This document shows, one piece after another, positions 1 to 7,749 of a DNA stretch of 64,000 bases (its first letter is position 1; each line of letters opens with the position of its first letter). The notes beneath the pieces are model-generated. The model was not told the origin of the DNA and searched no databases. It was given only the letters and a program-made list of their open reading frames with translations. The position numbers and the translations under genes were made by a program. The DNA comes from JAGQNT01 sp964426605 (GTDB taxonomy: Bacteria > Patescibacteriota > Saccharimonadia > Saccharimonadales > UBA4665), in contig CAYRQK010000001.1 of assembly GCA_964426605.1 (NCBI GenBank), forward strand, positions 372,001-436,000, in the 5' to 3' direction.

Positions 1-1042
1 TGTCCCAGAAGTCTACCCTAAGCGCACCCGTGAGTACCTCGGCGACACCGGATTGCTTGCTGATGAGTGATGGTGTACCGAAATTTGCCGCTTCGAGGGG
101 GGTTAAACCAAAAGGCTCAGAGATGGAAGGCATGACAAATAGATCAGAAATGGAAAATGAGTCTCTCCAGACGTGGCCACGCTGGAAACCAGCAAAGATG
201 ATGTTCTTACCAATACCCAGGTCGGCCGATTGTTGCACGAGCTCCTGATACTGCTCACCAGCCCCCACGATCAGGAAGATAGTTTTAGGCTCGCGTTGTA
301 CGACTAGTTTTGCCGCCTGGAGCAAGTTAGGCAGGTTCTTCTGTAATGTCAGGCGGCCCACATTGCTGACAACGTGGTAGCCTTGTGCCTTGAGCTGGGC
401 CAAATAACGATAGCAGTTCTCGTCAGACTGTTCGGGTAAGGCGTCGAGATCGATACTGTTGTGCACGACCTCGATTTTTTCGAGTGGAGTGCCGTAGTCG
501 TGGTGGATAGCCAGGCGCGTGTGGTTGCTGACGGCCAAGATGCGATCAGCCATTGCAAATGCAGTCGCTTCAATATCGTGTACGAATGGGTTGCCACGGT
601 TGCCGCCTGCGCGGTCGGACTCAATAGAGTGTACATGTAGTATCAATGGTCGTCCGGAGCGCATTTTCAATCGGAGTCCGGCACGGAAAGTCAGCCAATC
701 ATGGGCGTGGATGATATCAAATTGGGCGGTTTCTGCCAGGCGTGCTACTGCTCGCTCGTACATTGCCTGTTGACTGAATATGTCGTGATATTCTTCGTGA
801 CCGTCCGTGAATACGTACTTTTGGCTGTCATAGGCAATCCCGGCCTTCATGACGGCCGTAACATCCTGCGGAATGGCTGCAGTGACTTTCATAAATCTGT
901 GATCGTGGTTAGCGCGATACGGCAGAATAAACTCAAGATCGATATCTTTTGTCGCGAGTGATTGACAGAGTTGGTAGCAGGCGACCCCTAAGCCACCGCT
1001 ATTGTGCGGAGGCAATTCCCACCCAAGCATCAGAACTTTCAT
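1..1042 (-). CDS. Glycosyltransferase family 4 / glycogen synthase-like (3' part cut by window edge)
   Basis: The reading frame is open from an ATG at 1042 down to base 1 without a stop, so the C-terminus lies outside the window. The N-terminus MKVLMLGWELPPHNSGGLG is the typical GT-B start (nucleotide-sugar transferase or starch-synthase-like glycine loop). Further in are an HAHDW motif, a VSNVGRL-type hinge between the two Rossmann domains and the E-x7-E-like end SEPFGLTPLEAANFG. It probably transfers a sugar from an activated donor at the cytoplasmic face, for envelope polysaccharide or glycogen; the acceptor cannot be told. A good promoter lies 45 nt upstream. The GT4 assignment is firm, the substrate unknown. 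Confidence 0.85.
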   Translation of the reverse strand, partial: MKVLMLGWELPPHNSGGLGVACYQLCQSLATKDIDLEFILPYRANHDHRFMKVTAAIPQDVTAVMKAGIAYDSQKYVFTDGHEEYHDIFSQQAMYERAVARLAETAQFDIIHAHDWLTFRAGLRLKMRSGRPLILHVHSIESDRAGGNRGNPFVHDIEATAFAMADRILAVSNHTRLAIHHDYGTPLEKIEVVHNSIDLDALPEQSDENCYRYLAQLKAQGYHVVSNVGRLTLQKNLPNLLQAAKLVVQREPKTIFLIVGAGEQYQELVQQSADLGIGKNIIFAGFQRGHVWRDSFSISDLFVMPSISEPFGLTPLEAANFGTPSLISKQSGVAEVLTGALRVDFWD

Positions 1043-1086
1043 TCCAGTATTCGTCCTACCAAACTGCTAATGTTGATTTACGCCTG

Positions 1087-1115
1087 ATTATAGATCGTCG
1101 TACTCTGTTGTGCAA
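1087..1115 (-). promoter_or_regulatory. Sigma70-type promoter for the glycosyltransferase; only feature seen in gap 1043-1393
   Basis: On the minus strand TTGCAC (1115-1110) and a perfect TATAAT (1092-1087) are separated by 17 nt, about 45 nt before the ATG at 1042. In the rest of the 351-base gap I see only a 10-bp palindrome TACCATGGTA at 1376-1385, just beyond the stop of the next gene, and no convincing gene. Confidence 0.65.
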
Positions 1116-1393
1116 TCTGGTTTTTACGAAGAAATATGGAGAAATACAGAACTGGTTTCCGCTCGAATAAGCAATGTGGGCATCTTATGAGTGTAGGCCG
1201 GGGCGTGATGCTCGTCTTAATGGATAGTGCTTTAGGTAGGCTAGTTGCTCGTAAATGGATTACATGGCACGGAACATACAACAATGACGAGAAGTCGGAT
1301 GATTGCCGCGCGCTATATAAAGAGTCCTTTTGGATGTGCCTAATACGTCTATCCCAGATGTGACTATCCGGTTAGTACCATGGTATAAGGTGC

Positions 1394-2488
1394 CTAATTG
1401 TGGCTGAGCAAGATATAGCCTTCACCCTTACGCGATTCAATGGAATAGTGCTGGCTGTCGAACGCTCGGTGTCGCCGCAATCGATATACAAGCGCATTGA
1501 GCGCCCAGTCGCTCGCAATGCCGTTGGTCTCGTGCCAGACATAATCGCAGATCTGCGACTTACTCACGACTTGACCCTGGTGTTGGCTGAGTACTTGCAG
1601 TAGTCGTTTTTCCTTCAGCGGTAAATATTGCTTGCCCAGGGTTGCTACGTAATCTGCGAGTAGTGGCGTGAAGGCTACGTATTTCCCAGCTTGCTGGCGC
1701 ACGTAGCCAGCCATTAGTAAGTACCTATCTTTAGGCGCAGTACCACGGGCAATAGTCGCCTCCAGTAGACGTCGTCGTCGGCTACCGAGCCCCAGGTAGA
1801 GATCTTTGATGACCAGCTCGACCATTGGGTCGGACAAGGGGTTGTCGAGGTCCTGACAACGCATGAGCACCTGCAGTAGTATGTGGTGACCACCCGAGTA
1901 GGTGATGGCTCGTGGATCGGCCTTTTGTTCGGTGCTAGACTCAAATACCTCAACTAAGTCGTGGTTGCTGTACCCAGGGAAATAACTTGTTCTTGTCAGA
2001 ATACTCAACACACCCTGTACGGATTGGGCTGGCGCTTCGAGCAAGGGGAACGACGATACTAATATAATACAAATGTTATCCCTAGAAGCATCACGTAGAT
2101 AGCGTAGGTTGCCGTAAAAGTTTTGGTCAAGAATTGCACTGAGCCTGTCGACACGGTTGAACACGATAACCAAGCGCCGCGTCTGGCTGGCGCGCTCCAT
2201 GAGCGCTTGCTGGATCTGTTCTAACTTTGGAGTATCGTTGTCAGCGACACCTAACTTGCGAGCTAACTGAGCGTACACGGTATCCTTCGTGAACTCCTGC
2301 ATCTCATACGAGTTAATGAATATGTAATCGGTTGAGGAATCCTGGGCCAGTGCTTGCAGCAAAAAGGTCACCCCGACACCAGGCATCGCTACAAGGTTAC
2401 ATGACGTATTCGTCGTAATATTGGCTTGCAGATCGGTCAGTTGTTCTTGGCAAAACGTCGTTGTGTAATTGTGGTTGGTATACAACAT
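1394..2488 (-). CDS. ATPase-like protein with C-terminal OmpR/PhoB-type winged helix
   Basis: The 364-residue protein has an AAA/STAND-like N-terminal half. A P-loop-like segment AMPGVGVTFLL lies near residue 38, and a Walker B-like IVFNRVDRL near residue 110. The last ~100 residues resemble a Trans_reg_C winged helix (KEKRLLQVLSQHQGQVVSK, then an arginine-rich recognition helix and the beta-hairpin GEGYILL). In the P-loop the usual lysine of GxGK[T/S] is replaced by valine, so nucleotide binding may be lost or altered. No receiver domain is present. A TATAAT at 2512-2507 lies 18 nt before the ATG. It is probably a one-component transcription regulator; its signal and targets are unknown. Confidence 0.6.
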   Translation of the reverse strand: MLYTNHNYTTTFCQEQLTDLQANITTNTSCNLVAMPGVGVTFLLQALAQDSSTDYIFINSYEMQEFTKDTVYAQLARKLGVADNDTPKLEQIQQALMERASQTRRLVIVFNRVDRLSAILDQNFYGNLRYLRDASRDNICIILVSSFPLLEAPAQSVQGVLSILTRTSYFPGYSNHDLVEVFESSTEQKADPRAITYSGGHHILLQVLMRCQDLDNPLSDPMVELVIKDLYLGLGSRRRRLLEATIARGTAPKDRYLLMAGYVRQQAGKYVAFTPLLADYVATLGKQYLPLKEKRLLQVLSQHQGQVVSKSQICDYVWHETNGIASDWALNALVYRLRRHRAFDSQHYSIESRKGEGYILLSHN

Positions 2489-2583
2489 AATCTAGTAGTC
2501 GTCATTATTATATCACTTTTGCATCAAGCAACTTTACTGTATGTCCAGTATCATGTGTGGTATAAACCTCAAGGAGACCCCTT

Positions 2584-3531
2584 ATGTCAGAGATGTTAAC
2601 AGCCAACCATACCGTTCAAGACGTACTGAGTAATGCAACCGAGATGGCGGCTATTGAGGCGGGGCCATGGATCGGGGTCGGCGATAAAATTGCGGCTGAT
2701 CAAGCGGCTGTCACGGCTATCGATGGTGTACTGACCACTACAGAGGCGATGCGAGTTACGGTTATTATTGGTGAAGGCGTGAAAGACGAGGCACCGATGC
2801 TGCCGCATGGCGCGGTTTACGGTCGGCATCCGTACCGACACTTCGACTTAGCTGTCGATCCAATTGATGGCACGACTCAAGTTGCTCAAGGAGGCCAGGG
2901 CGGCATCGCGACCATTGCTTTGTCCGAGGAGGGCACGATGCTACCGTGGTCCGACATCAACTACATGATGAAGCTGGCCGTTGGGCCGAAAGCCGCCGAA
3001 CTGATGGCCGACGGTACGATTCGAGTTAACGGTGACCCAGCCAACAACATGCTGCAAGTCGCTCATCGTCTCGACAAAGACCCACGTGACCTCAAGGTGG
3101 CCATCTTAGAGCGCGAGCGTAACAGTGCTATTATCAAAGCCGCACACGATATTGGTGCCCAGGCTGTGTTACTGAGTGGGTGTGATATCATCCCAGCCTT
3201 GCGCACCGCCATGCCCGATGATGAGCTCGATATGCTTTACGGCTCCGGCGGCGCCCCTGAGACCGTACTGGCTACCGCTGGTATTGTGGCGCTTGGCGGT
3301 GAATTGCAGGCCATGTGGCACCCACAAAATGATAGAGAACGCCAACAGGCGCGTCACATGGGCCAGTTGGGTGAGGTTTTTGGCTCAGAACAGCTTGTTG
3401 GTACCGGCGAAACCCATTTTGTACTGACAGCTATCACCTCATACCGCGATATGTTACGAGGTGTGGTGCGAGACGAATCGGGCAAATGGCACCCTGGCAC
3501 GACGCTGTACCTGACCCGACCAGCCCTGTAG
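2584..3531 (+). CDS. glpX: Fructose-1,6-bisphosphatase class II
   Basis: The 315-residue protein matches GlpX: GEGVKDEAPML and DPIDGTTQVAQGG are the metal- and phosphate-binding motifs of the Li+-sensitive phosphatase fold, followed by LPWSDINYMMKLAVGP and the late GSGGAPE segment. It hydrolyses fructose 1,6-bisphosphate to fructose 6-phosphate, the gluconeogenic step, and some homologues also act on sedoheptulose 1,7-bisphosphate. The start is set by AAGGAG at 2572, 7 nt before the ATG. A short hairpin without a T-run at 3566-3585 follows the gene. Length is close to the family norm (about 320-335). Confidence 0.93.
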   Translation: MSEMLTANHTVQDVLSNATEMAAIEAGPWIGVGDKIAADQAAVTAIDGVLTTTEAMRVTVIIGEGVKDEAPMLPHGAVYGRHPYRHFDLAVDPIDGTTQVAQGGQGGIATIALSEEGTMLPWSDINYMMKLAVGPKAAELMADGTIRVNGDPANNMLQVAHRLDKDPRDLKVAILERERNSAIIKAAHDIGAQAVLLSGCDIIPALRTAMPDDELDMLYGSGGAPETVLATAGIVALGGELQAMWHPQNDRERQQARHMGQLGEVFGSEQLVGTGETHFVLTAITSYRDMLRGVVRDESGKWHPGTTLYLTRPAL

Positions 3532-3670
3532 CATCAGTATCGCTGGCGTGGTAGCGGAATACATACCGTTCCGTATCGGAATCGGCTGATATTACATGAT
3601 TCACAAAAAACAAAAACTCCGACAGAAGTGGAGCCTTTGAACAGTTTTACTACATTAGTTAAAAATCGAT

Positions 3671-3713
3671 GTGGCAGGGGCTAACAGAGCATTACCGAAC
3701 CTATTGTGGCATA
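3671..3713 (+). repeat. tRNA-Trp 3'-end-like direct repeat, copy 1
   Basis: This 43-nt segment matches 4313-4355 at 39 of 43 positions; all four differences are transitions. Read on the minus strand it contains TAGGTTCGG and ends in CCCCTGCCA, like the T-arm and CCA end of the intact tRNA-Trp at 6079-6154, with about 5-6 extra bases in the T-loop. A weak hairpin and a long minus-strand T-run (around 3604-3616) lie beyond its CCA side, as for the real tRNA. It may be a tRNA remnant or attachment-site scar. Confidence 0.5.
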
Positions 3714-3722
3714 ATAAGTCCA

Positions 3723-4244
3723 ATGACAGAGAAGACTGAAATAGTTAAAAAGCAGCCCCTCGCAACTTCAATTAACGATAAAGTGGTTTGGTACGACACG
3801 ATATCTTCCCATACTGCTACACACATCAAGGATACCCCTGGGCTGATCGAATTGGCAAAAGAGGTTACTCAACACACTAAACTTGTTAGCGATTTTCAAA
3901 TGTTTCATACAGATATGGGTCACATCGTTGGTAATAGTGACCTTGTGGAGACGGTGGCTGGCGATAAGCTTTTGTACGCCAAGAGGCTTAATCGTGACAA
4001 TTACTCCGTCTTCAATCTTAGTAAGTCACCACAGCCATCTTCACTTGTAACAACTGCTTTTGAACTACAGGAAAATGGTACTTACGCACTAGTAAGTACC
4101 TGGGTTGGACCAAGTGATTCACCGTCGTTTCCGGGCACGGAACGTGAAACCCCAGACAGTAAGGAGTTTTGGGCAAAACATGCACTGGCATGGGGCAACC
4201 AAGAAGTCCAACCTGGTACTGAGACAGAAATCTGCCCGTGGTAA
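3723..4244 (+). CDS. Hypothetical protein in tRNA-Trp island
   Basis: The 173-residue protein begins MTEKTEIVKKQPLATS. An in-frame ATG at 3669 is rejected because the codons before 3723 lie inside the tRNA-like repeat. No signal peptide or membrane helix is visible. The C-terminal third has several conserved-looking aromatic patches (EFWAKHALAWGN, ETEICPW). I do not recognise the family. It sits alone between the two tRNA-like repeats and is followed by an 11-bp hairpin, so it may be the only cargo gene of one insertion. Base composition is more AT-rich than the housekeeping genes around it. Confidence 0.6.
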   Translation: MTEKTEIVKKQPLATSINDKVVWYDTISSHTATHIKDTPGLIELAKEVTQHTKLVSDFQMFHTDMGHIVGNSDLVETVAGDKLLYAKRLNRDNYSVFNLSKSPQPSSLVTTAFELQENGTYALVSTWVGPSDSPSFPGTERETPDSKEFWAKHALAWGNQEVQPGTETEICPW

Positions 4245-4270
4245 GTCGGGACATTGGTCTCTTCTGTAAT

Positions 4271-4302
4271 AAAAAAGTCTACAGATTACACCTGTAGACT
4301 TT
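4271..4302. terminator. Hairpin terminator between the unknown gene and repeat copy 2
   Basis: A perfect 11-bp stem is formed by 4274-4284 and 4292-4302 with a 7-nt loop. The T-run is strong on the minus strand (six A at 4271-4276 on plus) and short on the plus strand. It can end transcription of the gene at 3723-4244 and, in the other sense, corresponds to the terminator expected after a minus-strand tRNA. Confidence 0.6.
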
Positions 4303-4312
4303 CAGAATTCTC

Positions 4313-4355
4313 GTGGCAGGAGCTAACGGAACATTACCGAACCTATTGTGGTATA
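4313..4355 (+). repeat. tRNA-Trp 3'-end-like direct repeat, copy 2
   Basis: Second copy of the 43-nt repeat at 3671-3713. On the minus strand it ends CTCCTGCCA and is followed after a few bases by the hairpin at 4274-4302 and a T-run, which is the same arrangement as tRNA-Trp plus its terminator at 6030-6154. It lies about 95 nt before the dehydrogenase-like gene. Confidence 0.5.
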
Positions 4356-4448
4356 GCTAGTTTTTCTGATGGGAAAATGAGGGACGAAGAATACTTAACA
4401 TGGCGAGATAATTAAGAAATCGCCTCAAGAAAGGAGTAAAATAGAATC

Positions 4449-5387
4449 ATGAAAGCTTTTATCCTTGATCCACTCTGGACAAAACTAGTGGACAGTAAAC
4501 TTGAGCAGCAACTCACCGAGACAGGTGCAGACATCACGATCATTACGGAAGTAAAACCTCTAGCCGAAATATCGGAATTATTTGCTGGTGATGAAGAACG
4601 CGTACTCTGCCTTAACCCTGATTACGTTGGCTGGAAATTAACCAACGATGACTATAAGGATATTCCTCAGCTCAAAGCCATCTTGACTGCTTCTACTGGT
4701 TTTGAGTGGATTGAAAGAGATATCGCAAATGAACGTAATATCCCTATTTGCAATATCAAAGACTTTTCGACACAAGCTGTAGCTGAGTGGGCTATCACCA
4801 TGATGCTCAATTTGGCGCGACAGACACCTCGACTTATGAAAGATGGGTTTCCGCTGGATTTTGATGGCGACTTTATGAAATATCGCGGTATGCAAATTAA
4901 GGGCAAAATTGCCGGTATTATCGGACTCGGTAATATTGGCTCCGCGATCGCCGAGCGTGCTGTCGGTTTAGGCATGGAGGTAATTTACTGGTCACGATCA
5001 CCCAAAGAATCCCAATATAAGCAAGTAGAACTAGCTGAGCTTATGGTAGGTGCAGACGTTATCTTTCCTGCTGTAGCTAAAAATAATGAAACACTGGGAC
5101 TGATCACGGAAGATTTAGTTCGCATGATGAAACCGTCTTCTATTCTAGTTGATATTGCTCACGGGCTTTTCAATGAACAAGTTCCGCTTGATATGGTCAA
5201 GAACGGCAATCTTTTTGGATACGGCTTCGAAGCAAAGCCAGCTACTTTTAATGAATACGAAGGTAATGTCTGGGCGGCACCTGCGTATGCTTGGGTTACC
5301 TTTGATTCTATGTACAACAGTGAGGTGAAACTCGTTGAAAACATAGCCGGCGCAGTCGAGGGTAAATTCCTCAATCGGGTAAATTAG
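4449..5387 (+). CDS. Divergent D-isomer 2-hydroxyacid dehydrogenase-like protein
   Basis: The 312-residue protein has the fold pattern of NAD-dependent D-2-hydroxyacid dehydrogenases. The Rossmann motif GIIGLGNIGSAIAERAVGLG is at about residues 156-175, preceded by the helix AVAEWAITMMLNLAR. Two of the three catalytic residues are changed. The substrate-binding arginine of the family's N-x-A-R-G motif is histidine (VDIAHG), and the acid-base histidine of T-P-H-x-A is alanine (APAYAW). The glutamate (GFEAKP) is kept. It may bind NAD(H) and a 2-oxo acid without normal catalysis. RBS AAAGGAG at 4431 fixes the start. The next gene begins 1 nt after its stop, so they form an operon. It is AT-rich and probably acquired. 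Confidence 0.7.
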   Translation: MKAFILDPLWTKLVDSKLEQQLTETGADITIITEVKPLAEISELFAGDEERVLCLNPDYVGWKLTNDDYKDIPQLKAILTASTGFEWIERDIANERNIPICNIKDFSTQAVAEWAITMMLNLARQTPRLMKDGFPLDFDGDFMKYRGMQIKGKIAGIIGLGNIGSAIAERAVGLGMEVIYWSRSPKESQYKQVELAELMVGADVIFPAVAKNNETLGLITEDLVRMMKPSSILVDIAHGLFNEQVPLDMVKNGNLFGYGFEAKPATFNEYEGNVWAAPAYAWVTFDSMYNSEVKLVENIAGAVEGKFLNRVN

Positions 5388-5388
5388 C

Positions 5389-5961
5389 GTGAACACACGT
5401 TCTGACGGCGAAGAGGCTTTTGCACAAGCTTTTCAGTTCCATGACATTGTACCAGCGACTGATCATGAGAAACTTAGGGATTTTCTCTACAAGTTTGCAC
5501 ATAATCTTATGGAAGCACATGAGTATTTGCAGATTGCAAAGCAAGTGCATGACATTGATTTTGATACTAGATCTGAACTAATCTACCGCGTGCAGGCAAT
5601 GGCCCTACAGTGCTTCCCTCTTGCAATGCGACGACTAACTGACAACATCAGCACTCGAGGAGTACAAGCACTTATCAATCAGCTTGTTCGAGACGAATTT
5701 AAGGACGATGAACTCTTAAAGCTCAAGACGGTATATGGGCACTACAAGTACTTCCTGGACAAGGGTCATGCACATCAAGACAAACAGAGCATTAAGCAGG
5801 TCTTATCTAAATTTCCTGATTCTGATGTTATCGAGGGAGATCTCAAGCATCTCGAGGAATTGTATTCTCGACTCGTGAAAGAGATCTGTACTAGCTACAT
5901 AAATGTCAAAAGAAATCCTCACGACTACAAGTCAGAACTTGAATTATTGATTACTAAATAG
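5389..5961 (+). CDS. Hypothetical helical protein, HEPN/Abi-like in general appearance
   Basis: The 190-residue protein starts with GTG one nucleotide after the stop of the dehydrogenase-like gene, so translation is probably coupled. It is predicted almost all alpha-helical, rich in charged residues, with no membrane segment. A C-terminal R-N-P-H-D motif in RNPHDYKSEL superficially resembles the R-x4-6-H of HEPN ribonucleases (R and H two apart here, so it does not fit). I cannot name a family. The two-gene pair lies in the AT-rich island next to tRNA-Trp. A role with the neighbouring NAD-binding-like protein is a guess from operon structure only. Confidence 0.55.
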   Translation: MNTRSDGEEAFAQAFQFHDIVPATDHEKLRDFLYKFAHNLMEAHEYLQIAKQVHDIDFDTRSELIYRVQAMALQCFPLAMRRLTDNISTRGVQALINQLVRDEFKDDELLKLKTVYGHYKYFLDKGHAHQDKQSIKQVLSKFPDSDVIEGDLKHLEELYSRLVKEICTSYINVKRNPHDYKSELELLITK

Positions 5962-5978
5962 ACGACGAATTTGTCAAA

Positions 5979-6005
5979 GGGGGCAAGCGGAATCGAACAT
6001 GCGTA
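5979..6005 (-). other. Possible degenerate tRNA 3' fragment
   Basis: On the minus strand this stretch reads CGCATGTTCGATTCCGC and then CTTGCCCC, which looks like a T-loop (TTCGATT) and the start of an acceptor end. The T-stem arms do not pair well and no CCA follows, so it is at best a remnant. It lies between the island genes and the tRNA-Trp terminator. Confidence 0.25.
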
Positions 6006-6029
6006 ACAGGGGTGGAAAAATATGGACAT

Positions 6030-6066
6030 AAAAATAACCGAACCTAATTTACAGATTAGATTCGGC
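6030..6066 (-). terminator. Terminator of tRNA-Trp
   Basis: 6038-6048 pairs with 6055-6065 (CCGAA and CTAAT arms, one C/A mismatch, 6-nt loop), followed on the minus strand by a T-rich tail. It lies 13 nt beyond the tRNA CCA end. Confidence 0.75.
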
Positions 6067-6078
6067 TTAATTCCGTTT

Positions 6079-6154
6079 TGGCAGGGGTAGCAGGACTCGA
6101 ACCTACGACACCTGGTTTTGGAGACCAGTGCTCTACCAACTGAGCTATACCCCT
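6079..6154 (-). tRNA. trnW: tRNA-Trp (CCA anticodon)
   Basis: A complete 76-nt cloverleaf: acceptor AGGGGTA/TACCCCT, D-arm GCTC/GAGC, anticodon stem CTGGT/ACCAG around loop CTCCAAA (anticodon CCA), five-base variable loop, T-stem GTAGG/CCTGC with loop TTCGAGT, discriminator G and an encoded CCA end. It decodes UGG. There is no UCA anticodon, in line with UGA being used as stop in the neighbouring genes. It bounds the small island at 3.6-6.0 kb, whose repeats resemble its 3' end. Confidence 0.97.
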
Positions 6155-6345
6155 TCGTCGAGCGTGAGACAAACCCAACGAGTTTTCTCACCTAAGCCGG
6201 GCTTTGGCAAAGCCAAAGTCTCAGGCTGCTTTTTTCCCTGAGCTTCAGAAGCGTGAGGACTGCTCAATAATACTGGAAAATACACAAAATGTCATCTGTA
6301 ACGGGTTTTCAAAGCCAATGATTTCTGCTATACATGTAGGTGTAT

Positions 6346-7008
6346 ATGGCGAAGATCGTGCCCCAAAAACCGGCTTTGATACTGTTGTACGGCTTTCCGG
6401 GCTGTGGTAAGACCTATTTCGCCAGGCAATTTTGCAATGCGGTTCAGGCTGCGCATGTCCACAGCGACCGGATTCGCGCTGAATTATTTGAAAAGCCTCG
6501 CTATGACCGACAAGAGAATGCGATAGTCAGTCAGCTGATGAACTATATGACTGAAGAGTTCTTGGCAGCCGGGATGACAGTGGTCTACGACATGAATGCT
6601 ATGCGTGCTCAACAGCGTCTCGAGCTTCGTGAGATGGCCAGGCGCAGCAATGTAACACCCCTTATCGTCTGGTTTCAGATGGATCCAGAAACGGCTTTCG
6701 CACGCAGTATGAAACGCGACCATCGTCGAGCTGACGACCGTTATTCTCCACCAATTGATCGCAAGAGTTTCGATACCATCATCACCCACATGCAGAATCC
6801 TTCAAACGCCGAAAGCTACCAGGTGGTCAGCGGCAAACATACCTTTTCGACACAATTTGCCTCCGTGGCGCAGCGTATGCGACAACTCGGTCTGATCGGA
6901 GCCGGCGACGACAGCGTGCGCGCTGTCAAGCCAGGCCTCGTAAACCTCGTGCCATCACCAACAGCCGGACGAGTCGATATGTCACGCCGCGACATTCGAA
7001 TCATGTAA
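6346..7008 (+). CDS. P-loop ATP-binding protein, zeta-toxin/polynucleotide kinase-like
   Basis: The protein of 220 residues carries Walker A GFPGCGKTYFARQF at residues 16-29, an HSDRIRAELF segment typical of AAA_33/zeta-like kinases, and VVYDMNAMRAQQR as the substrate/Walker B strand. It probably phosphorylates a nucleotide, sugar or RNA end; the substrate is unknown. The frame can start at GTG 6340, but ATG 6346 is preferred. A -10-like TATACA lies about 10 nt upstream with TTTTCA 17 nt before it, which suggests a leaderless message. The next gene starts 2 nt after the stop. Confidence 0.7.
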   Translation: MAKIVPQKPALILLYGFPGCGKTYFARQFCNAVQAAHVHSDRIRAELFEKPRYDRQENAIVSQLMNYMTEEFLAAGMTVVYDMNAMRAQQRLELREMARRSNVTPLIVWFQMDPETAFARSMKRDHRRADDRYSPPIDRKSFDTIITHMQNPSNAESYQVVSGKHTFSTQFASVAQRMRQLGLIGAGDDSVRAVKPGLVNLVPSPTAGRVDMSRRDIRIM

Positions 7009-7010
7009 CT

Positions 7011-7718
7011 ATGGCTGTTAAGCGCGTCACTCTCGACGGCATTGGTGAGGTTGCGTTCTATAAACGCAGGGACTCTCGCGCTATCCGGTTGAGTATCGCC
7101 GCCAATGGAACCATCCGGGTCACTATGCCACACCACGCACCGTACCAGGCGGCGATGGCTTTTGTGTATGCGCACAAGCAGTGGTTGCACGACCAGGCCA
7201 CAACGCCTCCTCAGCTAGAGAATGCCCAACAAATTGGTAAGTCTCACCGTTTGCAGCTGGTTGCTGATTTTACATTGCAGCAGCCCCGTAGTCGCGTTAC
7301 CGAAACAGAAATAATTGTGCGATATCCAGCCGACATGGACCCGGCGAGTACCGAGGTGCAGGCCTTGGCGGAAAGTGCCAGTATCCGTGCGTTACGGAAT
7401 GAAGCAGAGGTGCTGCTGCCACCACGCCTGGCTGAGCTGGCTAACAGATACGAATTCGTACATCGTTCCGTGAGCATCAAACGACTCAAAGGTCGCTGGG
7501 GTAGCTGCGATCAAGACCAAAATATCACATTAAACTTATTCCTTATGCAGCTGCCGTGGCACCTCATTGATTATGTATTGTTGCACGAGCTAACGCACAC
7601 ACGTGTTATGCGCCATGGGCCGACGTTTTGGCAGGCGATGACCCAACTTGAGCCAGCCACGCAAACACTCCGACGCGAGATGCGCGCTCACAGACCTGTT
7701 ATATACAGAACTACTTAG
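7011..7718 (+). CDS. YgjP-like zinc metallopeptidase (DUF45/M48-like)
   Basis: The 235-residue protein has the DUF45 layout: an N-terminal beta-rich region with RAIRLSIAANGTIRVTMP, the conserved KGRWGSC segment, and the zinc motif HELTH at residues 192-196 followed by a third ligand in VMRHGPTFW. YgjP proteins are soluble metalloenzymes, described as peptidase-like or as nucleotide phosphohydrolases. The ATG lies 2 nt after the stop of the P-loop kinase, so they are co-transcribed. Its 3' part runs to within 32 nt of the histidine kinase start. Confidence 0.85.
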   Translation: MAVKRVTLDGIGEVAFYKRRDSRAIRLSIAANGTIRVTMPHHAPYQAAMAFVYAHKQWLHDQATTPPQLENAQQIGKSHRLQLVADFTLQQPRSRVTETEIIVRYPADMDPASTEVQALAESASIRALRNEAEVLLPPRLAELANRYEFVHRSVSIKRLKGRWGSCDQDQNITLNLFLMQLPWHLIDYVLLHELTHTRVMRHGPTFWQAMTQLEPATQTLRREMRAHRPVIYRTT

Positions 7719-7749
7719 CAGTCTGTCACGTCTGTGGCATACTAATCGT

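Noticed and set aside
949..1363. Short ORFs of 60-75 aa in the gap before the winged-helix gene
   Set aside because: They overlap each other on both strands, have no RBS and no coherent composition; the gap is explained by promoter and 3' regions.
3669..3722. Upstream in-frame start for the unknown gene at 3723
   Set aside because: The extra codons lie in the tRNA-like repeat, which is also present at 4313 without being coding.
5389..5961. HEPN ribonuclease assignment for the unknown island protein
   Set aside because: The R-x4-6-H spacing is not met and the sequence cannot be assigned by eye; kept as hypothetical.
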